Assembly (NCBI GenBank): GCA_025453415.1
Contig: JALOQL010000017.1
Coordinates: forward strand, 1 to 13,430
Reading direction: 5' to 3'
Source of the DNA: Minisyncoccota bacterium
GTDB taxonomy: Bacteria; Patescibacteriota; Minisyncoccia; Minisyncoccales; UBA5738
DNA: 13,430 bases
This document shows, one piece after another, positions 8,659 to 13,430 of the stretch. The notes below the pieces were generated by a model. It was given only the letters and a program-made list of their open reading frames with translations, ran no database searches and was not told the origin of the DNA. The position numbers were made by a program, and so were the translations under genes. Numbering within the stretch: the first letter of the stretch is position 1; each line of letters opens with the position of its first letter.

Positions 8659-9553
8659 GTTTTTTCTTTTTTCTAAAAACCGATACCACGATGGGAGTAA
8701 AAAGCGCAAACCCAACCAATACCGCGAGAACAAGCCTCCAAAAAATGAAATTAGATAGTTTAATGGCGGAAATTCGCTCGTTTCCCGCATTATCAATCGC
8801 TTTGACGTAAATCGCTCCTGAAAGGTATTTATCTTCTATGGCGCAAGGGCTTTCGGCAATTTTCCAGTTAAGTTTATCCGGAGCGATGTCGGTGCTCCAA
8901 AATAAAGGCTGCGCCTCGGCGATTTCGTATCGGTTGATGCCGGAGCCGCTGTCGCGCGCGATGAACATTATAAAAGGTTTGCCATCAAACAAATATTCGC
9001 TTTTCGAAATAGCGGGATGAAAAATTTCTGGCGCAATTGAGTCAACCGGCGCGGAAAATTGATTTTGGGTTGCCGCGGCATCGCCGGTAGCAACCGTTGC
9101 GGTTTTACTTATAACGTTTGCGCGCGTTCCATCGCCATCGTTGAGGAAGGCTTGGGTGTCCGCAAACGAGAATACGGCACTTCCCTGCTTCGTGTTTTTT
9201 ACGATAACGCTGAACAGCGCGCCGGGTTTTATCTGGCCTCCCGGAATTATTCCCGCAAAATAGATTTTATTGTTTTCAATTTTTGGCGCCTGGATCCAAT
9301 ATTTTGTTTCAGTTGCGCCGCCAATCACCTTTTCAAGAAAAAACGCGCCATTAAGGTCATTCATGATAACCGTACCATTGAAAGCGTTCAGGGATTCGTT
9401 TTGCGGAGTCAGCGCAATGTCGATTTTAAAATCGGTTCCGACAGGAATGGTTTCCGGAGCGGTAAACGAAAAATCCGCCGCGAAAACGGCTTTGCCGCTG
9501 GGCGCTGAAACAAGCAACAACATTGCCAGCAATGATATGGCGGTTTTGTTCAT
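8648..9553 (-). CDS. Membrane-anchored cohesin-like protein, small (301 aa)
   Basis: The signal peptide ends near VFAAD (residue 26). A cohesin-like domain spans about residues 28-150: it has the start pattern IPVGTDFKIDIALTPQNESL-NAF, a WIQAP segment matching WIKEP in the downstream paralogue, IYFAGIIPGG, and DTQAFLNDGDGT. A linker leads to an Ig-like Ca/fold module (SGSGINRYEI, IYVKAIDNAGNE). A C-terminal helix (about 270-291) is followed by FRKKKKHAK, so the cohesin faces outward. It starts 45 nt after the dockerin gene and overlaps the next cohesin gene by 11 nt, indicating translational coupling. The paralogous pair suggests two docking sites of possibly different specificity. The ATG has only a weak AAAGAA upstream. 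Confidence 0.8.
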   Translation of the reverse strand: MNKTAISLLAMLLLVSAPSGKAVFAADFSFTAPETIPVGTDFKIDIALTPQNESLNAFNGTVIMNDLNGAFFLEKVIGGATETKYWIQAPKIENNKIYFAGIIPGGQIKPGALFSVIVKNTKQGSAVFSFADTQAFLNDGDGTRANVISKTATVATGDAAATQNQFSAPVDSIAPEIFHPAISKSEYLFDGKPFIMFIARDSGSGINRYEIAEAQPLFWSTDIAPDKLNWKIAESPCAIEDKYLSGAIYVKAIDNAGNERISAIKLSNFIFWRLVLAVLVGFALFTPIVVSVFRKKKKHAK

Positions 9554-9598
9554 AATTTCTTTAATTGGCGGAAAGTTGCGGGGTTGCCTGGGGGCAGT

Positions 9599-10105
9599 TT
9601 ATTTCGTCCAGTAATAAGCCATTATGCTGAAATCGGTAATATCGATTTTTCCGTTGCCGTTTAAATAATTTTTTTCCGCCTCGGCAATTTTCCCCGTCAA
9701 TTTTTTTTCGTACCAAAAAACCGCGATTGAAAAATCAACCAAATCAACTTGGTTGTCCCGATTCAAATCGCCTTTTATTGTGATGCCGGTTCCGCGCGTG
9801 GCGCTGACGCCGCCGTAGCCACCGCTTAGATTAGACGCTTGCCTGGCGCATCCGGCCACGACAAAAGCGCAGTCGACGCCGCAATCCAAATTTCCGCCGG
9901 CATATCCAAGCATTTGGCAGGTCGTTCCGTCGAGATTGGCACCGTCGCATTTTTCCCCGGCCTCGACTTTTTCGTTGCCGCATCCCGAAATTGCCGCCCG
10001 CGCATTGATAGTCGAACCGCCGAGCGCCGGATGAGGCTTGTAAAACCAAATAACCGCCAAAGCCGAGAAAAAGACGATTGCTGCCAATGTTCGGCTATTG
10101 CTCAT
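9599..10105 (-). CDS. Secreted dockerin protein with Cys-rich repeat (168 aa)
   Basis: Residues 7-22 form a signal or anchor helix. A six-cysteine module (C42, C53, C63, C75, C79, C86; CGN-EKVEAGEKCDG start) resembles the Cys-rich repeats found in many surface proteins. The C-terminus is a type-I-like dockerin (112-168) made of two related F-hand segments. Loop 1 has D113, N115, D117, D121 and D124, complete for calcium. Loop 2 has N149, N151, D155 and D158, but its first position is Y147 instead of Asp. The helices DFSIAVFWYEK and DFSIMAYYWTK show the internal duplication. The expected partners are the two cohesin-like proteins just downstream. ATG 10105 overlaps the upstream stop by 11 nt. 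Dockerin assignment is strong; the binding partner is inference. Confidence 0.88.
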   Translation of the reverse strand: MSNSRTLAAIVFFSALAVIWFYKPHPALGGSTINARAAISGCGNEKVEAGEKCDGANLDGTTCQMLGYAGGNLDCGVDCAFVVAGCARQASNLSGGYGGVSATRGTGITIKGDLNRDNQVDLVDFSIAVFWYEKKLTGKIAEAEKNYLNGNGKIDITDFSIMAYYWTK

Positions 10106-10745
10106 CGATAATTTTCGGCGTTCGTTTCTTCCGTTTTTTACGAAATCGGATGCCGATTTTTAGCCGGAAATTTTTTTTGAACACAACAAGCACTATAATC
10201 AAGGCTAAAACAACCAAAATTCCGGTTATCCATTTCCAGTAATGGCCGGTAAAAGTCGCGATTCGATAATAAAGTCCCTGCAACATGTTGGCCGGCGCGA
10301 CCGTGAAATAGAGCTTCGCGGCGGCCGCGATGCCGATCTTTGCCGAACCGTCCCCGCCTTTCTCCGCCGGGTATGCTTTTACGTACGCGAAATAATCGCC
10401 CGGCATTGAGTTGACCGGAATCGTTAAGCTGATCTGTGCCGTTTTTGATTGGCCGGGTTGAAGGGAAAATTTGGATGGGCCAAACGAAAACCACTCAGCC
10501 GCAGGTTTTAGCTGCGCCTGCTTTTCGTGGTATTCGATGTCTAGCCGATATTCGGTGGTTTCGGTACCGGTATTCATCACCGGTATCGAAGGCAATGAAT
10601 ATATTCCGCCCGGGTTGAGCCGCTGCGTGACTTCAATCTTGCCTACGCCGACTCCAACGCCGATATCGGCGGAAGTCGGCGTAGGCGCGATAAACGTCAA
10701 GACTGACGATAATAACCCCAAACAACCCAAAATGCTGTAGTTCAT
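10095..10745 (-). CDS. Membrane-anchored Ig-like protein, reminiscent of DUF916/WxL-interacting proteins (216 aa)
   Basis: The signal peptide ends near PTSAD (residue 26). One Ig-like domain spans about 36-150, with IYSLPSIPVMNTGTETTEYR, W85F-S-F, and a later strand QPGQSKTAQISLTIP followed by GDYFAYVKAYP. This order (N-terminal strand, 'NTG', then 'PG...G.Y' strand) is typical of the fold in DUF916 and COG1470-type cell-wall-associated proteins. A C-terminal helix (172-189) is followed by a strongly basic tail (FRKKRKKRTPK). The role is probably to hold or chaperone a surface protein next to the membrane; the partner is unknown, though the gene between the promoter and this one is a candidate. 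The gap to the upstream gene is 41 nt, and it overlaps the dockerin gene by 11 nt. I did not test the family by search. Confidence 0.7.
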   Translation of the reverse strand: MNYSILGCLGLLSSVLTFIAPTPTSADIGVGVGVGKIEVTQRLNPGGIYSLPSIPVMNTGTETTEYRLDIEYHEKQAQLKPAAEWFSFGPSKFSLQPGQSKTAQISLTIPVNSMPGDYFAYVKAYPAEKGGDGSAKIGIAAAAKLYFTVAPANMLQGLYYRIATFTGHYWKWITGILVVLALIIVLVVFKKNFRLKIGIRFRKKRKKRTPKIIDEQ

Positions 10746-10786
10746 GCGATTTCTAACAATATTAACCAGCAGACGCGGTTGTTGGA

Positions 10787-11293
10787 TTATGAGGCGATTG
10801 CCGTTACCGTAACGTTAACCGATTGCTCGGTGAAATAAGACGAAGATGTTGGAACCGTCAAATAAAGATCCAGGGACTTGGTGCCACTGGGAGCGATTCC
10901 GGCTGACAGGGTTTGGTCGGATGTGGTCAATGCGGTATATCCGGTTGGCGCGTTGGCGCAACTTGTGGAACAAAATTTATGCGAGTAAGTGTCTGTCCCC
11001 GCCGTTGCCCCAAGGGTCCAGTTGGTCGAGTTTATTCCTTTTATGTTGAAATCTTCGCTGACGTTGCCATTGTTTGTCACTGTTTGGGTTTGGGAGGTTG
11101 AATTGGTTCCCGCCGACTGGCCGGCGGCGATAATTCCGTACGCGACCGTTCCCGAAGTGACCGTCAAAGAAATATTTTGCAAGGTAACCGTAGCCGTTAC
11201 CGAAGCCGTATCCGCCGCTTCCGCCGCGGAAATTGCGATCATGCTGCAAACTAAACAGGCTGCACTAATTCGTGCCATTGTGATTTTTTTCAT
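10787..11293 (-). CDS. Small secreted beta-rich protein, first gene of the operon (168 aa)
   Basis: Signal peptide residues 1-27 (ISAAEAAD). The mature part is a single Ser/Thr/Gly-rich beta domain without lysine-rich or membrane segments. It contains GTVAYGIIAAG, TVTNNGNVSEDFNIKG, W92-T-L, YSHKFC, and C108/C112, and ends in VNVTVTAIAS. The same domain recurs at the C-terminus of the protein encoded by 11544-13028 (AYGALPAG, NNGNVEEDFFIKG, W-H-L), so it is a mobile surface module. The function is unknown; the abundance expected from its first position in the operon and its simple composition would fit a surface-layer or structural role, but that is inference. No ribosome-binding site is obvious, though A8G6 lies about 20 nt upstream of ATG 11293. 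Confidence 0.75.
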   Translation of the reverse strand: MKKITMARISAACLVCSMIAISAAEAADTASVTATVTLQNISLTVTSGTVAYGIIAAGQSAGTNSTSQTQTVTNNGNVSEDFNIKGINSTNWTLGATAGTDTYSHKFCSTSCANAPTGYTALTTSDQTLSAGIAPSGTKSLDLYLTVPTSSSYFTEQSVNVTVTAIAS

Positions 11294-11478
11294 ATTGTTT
11301 TGTGAATGATAGCCCCCCTTTTTTTTCGACCTTGAGTTTTTTATTTACCCGCCAATACCTCGGCATTCCGCCCGGGAATCAATGGCGGGTAAACAAATTT
11401 GCCCCTCGGGCCGCTCTAGCGGGCCCAAGGAATACCTAGGAGCTTTGCTCCCCGGCAGTTCATGAGCGTACTACGCTC
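11294..11478 (-). other. Hairpin-rich 5' leader of the five-gene operon
   Basis: About 185 nt separate the predicted start from ATG 11293, with no ORF of note. In order of transcription it holds GAGCGTA.../...TACGCTC (11478-11464), GGAGC-AAA-GCTCC (11451-11439), a bulged GGGCC-type stem (11426-11408), and a long-armed hairpin with 11-bp arms at 11383-11393 and 11344-11354. A smaller ATTCC stem lies inside its 28-nt loop. An A8G6 homopolymer follows (11326-11311). The first hairpin begins exactly at the predicted +1. Function is not known: a cis-regulatory or RNA-stabilising leader is possible, as is a cluster of the genome's palindromic elements. Confidence 0.5.
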
Positions 11479-11484
11479 GAATAA

Positions 11485-11514
11485 ATTTTATCACGTCTGA
11501 AACAAAAATGTAAA
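11485..11514 (-). promoter_or_regulatory. Promoter of the cohesin-dockerin operon
   Basis: TTTACA (11514-11509), 18 bp, and TAAAAT (11490-11485) on the minus strand, the -10 preceded by a TG at the extended -10 position. The predicted start, near 11478, lies within the 250-bp gap after the upstream gene, so the five genes can be transcribed separately from it. Confidence 0.55.
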
Positions 11515-11543
11515 GAAAATTCAGATCAAGCGTAAAATAAATT

Positions 11544-13028
11544 CTAATGTTGCGCCGCTAAAATCGAAACGTCAACGGCCTGGGTCGAGTAACAGCCCGT
11601 GCTTGTCGGCAAAAAAATTCGGAAATCGACGTTTAGCGCGCTTTCGGCCGCGACGCCGGCCGCCAGACTTTGATAATTGACCGAAAGCGGGTTCCAAATG
11701 GAGCCGGCATTGGTCGAAAATTCATGCCGGTACAAATCAACACCAACCGCTTCTCCCAAATGCCAGGGACACGCGGTGTCCCGGCCTTTTATGAAAAAAT
11801 CTTCCTCAACGTTGCCGTTATTTTTCACCGTTTGCGTCGCGCCGGCCTCGATTGTCGATTTGTTGGCTCCGGCGGGCAGCGCTCCGTAAGCAATATTGCC
11901 GCTGCTCGTGATCGTGACCGAGACCACCGGCTCAATGTTGGTCGTGAAAACAATCTCGTTGCCGTAACTGTAGCCGCCTGAATTATGGGCCCATGCGCGC
12001 ACGTAATATGTCGTATTCGAGCTAAGGCCGGCCAGATCGATGGCGTACGCACCCGTTCCGAAATTACCGGCATTCTCGCTGTAGGCAGAGTATTCTGAAG
12101 ATCCGGGAGCGATATTTCCCGGCAATCCATGGCTTGCGGCGTCGTACACGAAACCGCGCCTGTCCGCGTTTTCGCCGCCGTTGCCGAAAATATTTCCGTT
12201 TGCCGTGACGCTGGCGATTCCTATGTTCGATGCGGCTTGAGTGCCGACAGCGGGAGCTACGGCCGGTCTTAAGGCGATAGTGACCGCGTACCAAGTCCCC
12301 GACGACCAGGCATTCCATGCGGCGGGATTGGTTAATCCCGGAGTTGCCTTTTCAAGGGTCGCGGCGGCAATCGTTATGTCATAAGTATCATTGCCATTAG
12401 TATTTCCCTGGTTCGAGTATCCGCTGACAGTACCGGGTGCGGTGTCGCGGATCGTTGAACCGGCAAAAGCCATAACTAAGGCTCCGGGCGTGCTGGTCGT
12501 GATTGCCGGCGCGTTTGGGTTTGTGCTCGTGGTCGGTCCGGCGCTTGCGGCGGCGCAATCCAACGGCTGCGTTGCGTCAAAGCCGTGCAAAACAAAAGCA
12601 CCGTAAGCGGTCGAATCCAAAGTATTGCCGGTCCCCTTGCCGACGACGGTCAGGTCCGCCGCCGCCCCCATCACTTTATACCAAACACCGAATCCCGGAG
12701 TCGATGAAGAACCGAAAATTTTTGTGTACCCGGCGGTTGCCGGACCTTCGATGTTCCCGGAATTGTATCGCGAGGTTCCGCCGTAAAGAACGACGATATC
12801 TCCCGGCGACGGCGCGACGCTGAACGTCAGAGTTACATTCGCGCCATTGATAGCGCTTGCTTTCTGAGGGGCTCCGACCAGCGTTACCGAAGCTTGCGCG
12901 GACCTTACTCTTGGAGGAAATTGCGGACTATCCCAAATCCGCGGCCAACCCGAAAAAAGCCATGCAAAAATTATGGCGCCGGCAATCGCTAAATTAATGA
13001 TTCTTCGTCCGGTATAACAAAAATTCAC
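11544..13028 (-). CDS. Secreted three-domain surface protein (494 aa)
   Basis: A long signal segment (NLAIAGAIIFAWLFSGW) ends near RSAQA. Domain 1 (to about residue 250) is a beta-sandwich of the type 'ASVTL-GDIVVLYGGT...GFGVWYK', ending in GTWYAVTIALRP. Domain 2 is a Fn3-like module with VTANGNIFGNGGENADRRGFVY and LSSNTTYYVRAWAHNSGGYSYG. Domain 3 (about 110 C-terminal residues) repeats the module of the next gene: NNGNVEEDFFIKG and W422-H-L424. No C-terminal anchor is visible, so it is probably secreted or held by another protein. The upstream promoter has TATAAT overlapping an ATG (13058), so initiation must lie downstream; the GTG at 13028, 14 nt after GGGAGG and 9 nt after GGA, is the best start. 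The frame is open upstream to 13088. Confidence 0.78.
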   Translation of the reverse strand: MNFCYTGRRIINLAIAGAIIFAWLFSGWPRIWDSPQFPPRVRSAQASVTLVGAPQKASAINGANVTLTFSVAPSPGDIVVLYGGTSRYNSGNIEGPATAGYTKIFGSSSTPGFGVWYKVMGAAADLTVVGKGTGNTLDSTAYGAFVLHGFDATQPLDCAAASAGPTTSTNPNAPAITTSTPGALVMAFAGSTIRDTAPGTVSGYSNQGNTNGNDTYDITIAAATLEKATPGLTNPAAWNAWSSGTWYAVTIALRPAVAPAVGTQAASNIGIASVTANGNIFGNGGENADRRGFVYDAASHGLPGNIAPGSSEYSAYSENAGNFGTGAYAIDLAGLSSNTTYYVRAWAHNSGGYSYGNEIVFTTNIEPVVSVTITSSGNIAYGALPAGANKSTIEAGATQTVKNNGNVEEDFFIKGRDTACPWHLGEAVGVDLYRHEFSTNAGSIWNPLSVNYQSLAAGVAAESALNVDFRIFLPTSTGCYSTQAVDVSILAAQH

Positions 13029-13056
13029 GGAATTTTTTCCAACCTCCCGATTTATC

Positions 13057-13085
13057 ATTATAACAAACGGGTGAATTATTGCGAA
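13057..13085 (-). promoter_or_regulatory. Promoter of the 494-aa protein gene
   Basis: TTCGCA (13085-13080), 17 bp and a perfect TATAAT (13062-13057) on the minus strand. Transcription would begin near 13050, just before GGGAGG (13048-13043). The -35 is weak. It sits 10 bp after the tRNA terminator. Confidence 0.55.
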
Positions 13086-13094
13086 CAAACAACC

Positions 13095-13118
13095 AAAAAC
13101 CGCCGGGAAGGCGGTTTT
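13095..13118 (-). terminator. Intrinsic terminator of the tRNA-Ile unit (works on both strands)
   Basis: CCGCC (13100-13104) and GGCGG (13110-13114) with a 5-nt loop. On the minus strand it is followed by five T (13099-13095), and on the plus strand by four T. It lies 5 nt after the CCA of the outer tRNA half-copy, so it closes the tRNA transcript. Confidence 0.75.
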
Positions 13119-13122
13119 GCTA

Positions 13123-13162
13123 TGGTGGGCGATGAAGGGATCGCACCTTCGACCTCTGTCTT
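13123..13162 (-). pseudogene. 3' half of tRNA-Ile(GAT), outer copy, with encoded CCA
   Basis: Starting at the last two anticodon-loop bases (A37, A38), it contains the 3' anticodon strand, variable loop, T arm, 3' acceptor strand, discriminator A and CCA. Its first 39 nt are identical to 13222-13260 of the complete gene; unlike that copy, it carries CCA rather than CCG. Together with 13328-13361 it would rebuild the whole tRNA except base 36. Confidence 0.85.
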
Positions 13163-13327
13163 TAGCCCCGCTTCAGCGGGGAGAGAAAAATTTACAATTC
13201 AGCAATGCTTTGCATTGCCCCGGTGGGCGATGAAGGGATCGCACCTTCGACCTCTGTCTTATCAGGACAGCGTTCTACTACTGAACTAATCGCCCACCCG
13301 GGCAACGAATGAATTGTAAAATTTTCT
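13163..13327 (-). other. 165-nt insert in the anticodon loop of the outer tRNA, with inverted-repeat ends
   Basis: Between the outer halves lies a 165-nt segment holding the complete inner tRNA. Its flanks are imperfect inverted repeats: an 11-bp arm (13191-13201 with 13310-13320), a 6-bp arm (13215-13220 with 13300-13305), one mismatch, then 3 bp (13222-13224 with 13296-13298) that run straight into the inner acceptor stem. The left flank also holds two private hairpins (13166-13181 and 13202-13218). No ORF and no group I intron core are visible. Confidence 0.7.
13224..13295 (-). tRNA. tRNA-Ile (anticodon GAT), complete inner copy with altered D and T loops
   Basis: A 72-nt cloverleaf: acceptor GGGCGAT/ATCGCCC, D stem GTTC/GAAC with a 7-nt loop AGTAGTA, anticodon stem CTGTC/GACAG with loop CTGATAA giving GAT, and T arm GAAGG-TGCGATC-CCTTC with discriminator A. 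The T loop has G at position 55 where nearly all elongator tRNAs have pseudouridine-forming U, and the D loop has A instead of G18 by my alignment, while G19 and C56 are kept. CCA is not encoded (CCG). The acceptor is extended by pairing with its flanks. It lies in one transcription unit with the two half-copies. Confidence 0.85.
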
Positions 13328-13361
13328 TCAGGACAGCGTTCTACTACTGAACTAATCGCCC
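13328..13361 (-). pseudogene. 5' half of tRNA-Ile(GAT), outer copy
   Basis: These 34 nt are identical to 13262-13295: 5' acceptor strand, D arm, 5' anticodon strand and loop bases C32, T33, G34, A35. The match stops inside the anticodon, after its second base. It is the first tRNA element after the promoter, so it corresponds to the 5' end of the original gene. Confidence 0.85.
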
Positions 13362-13395
13362 GGTCAAACCAAAAAACTCTGACTTCACAAAGACT

Positions 13396-13424
13396 ACTAT
13401 ACCCTACTATTTACGCTTTTTCAA
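13396..13424 (-). promoter_or_regulatory. Promoter of the nested tRNA-Ile unit
   Basis: TTGAAA (13424-13419), 17 bp and TATAGT (13401-13396) on the minus strand, close to consensus. It predicts a start near 13389, about 28 nt before the outer 5' half. With the terminator at 13095-13118 it defines a transcript of about 290 nt containing all three tRNA elements. Confidence 0.65.
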
Positions 13425-13430
13425 GGTCTT

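Noticed and set aside
9059..9508. 149-residue plus-strand ORF
   Set aside because: It is a shadow of the 301-aa cohesin-like gene, with arginine-rich low-sense composition.
13166..13181. CCCCGC/GCGGGG hairpin as a terminator
   Set aside because: There is no T-run after it on either strand, and it lies inside the tRNA insert before the real terminator.
13071..13289. 72-residue plus-strand ORF
   Set aside because: It reads antisense through tRNA copies and the terminator; its internal repeat simply mirrors the tRNA duplication.
13123..13295. att site pair of an integrated element at tRNA-Ile
   Set aside because: The 39-nt direct repeats are only 98 bp apart, and no integrase or cargo lies between them.
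13123..13361. Group I intron in the tRNA anticodon loop
   Set aside because: The interrupting segment is only 165 nt and is mostly a second tRNA; no conserved intron core is visible.

Overview
The window looks like a piece of a Candidate Phyla Radiation (Patescibacteria, probably Parcubacteria-like) genome. This is inferred from gene content: almost every protein is secreted or membrane-anchored and built of Fn3, RCC1, cohesin or dockerin modules, ribosome-binding sites are weak, and intergenic spacers are rich in palindromes. TGA acts as an ordinary stop. Every gene I can support, protein or RNA, lies on the minus strand.

Reading in the direction of transcription (right to left): a tRNA-Ile(GAT) transcription unit (13095-13424) with its own promoter and terminator holds one complete tRNA nested between two perfect half-copies of the same tRNA. 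Next comes a secreted three-domain protein (13028-11544) with its own promoter. A second promoter and a hairpin-rich leader of about 185 nt then precede a tight five-gene operon (11293-7090): a small secreted protein whose domain is shared with the C-terminus of the previous gene, an Ig-like membrane-anchored protein, a dockerin protein, and two membrane-anchored cohesin-like proteins. Two of the four junctions are 11-nt overlaps. The operon appears to encode a self-contained cohesin-dockerin surface assembly.

After an AT-rich gap with a doubtful small ORF comes a canonical tRNA-Ala(TGC) (6790-6715), then a five-helix MscS-type membrane protein without a cytoplasmic domain (6518-5841), closed by a 17-bp perfect hairpin. 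The left 5.5 kb is one giant open frame running off the window edge. It has a cytoplasmic N-terminus, one membrane anchor, a seven-repeat RCC1 propeller, two copies of a beta-sandwich module, an Ig-like stretch and at least eight Fn3-type domains. It is not closed by a stop within the window.

The most unusual features are the nested tRNA locus, the cohesin/dockerin operon with WxL-reminiscent neighbours, and the structured operon leader.
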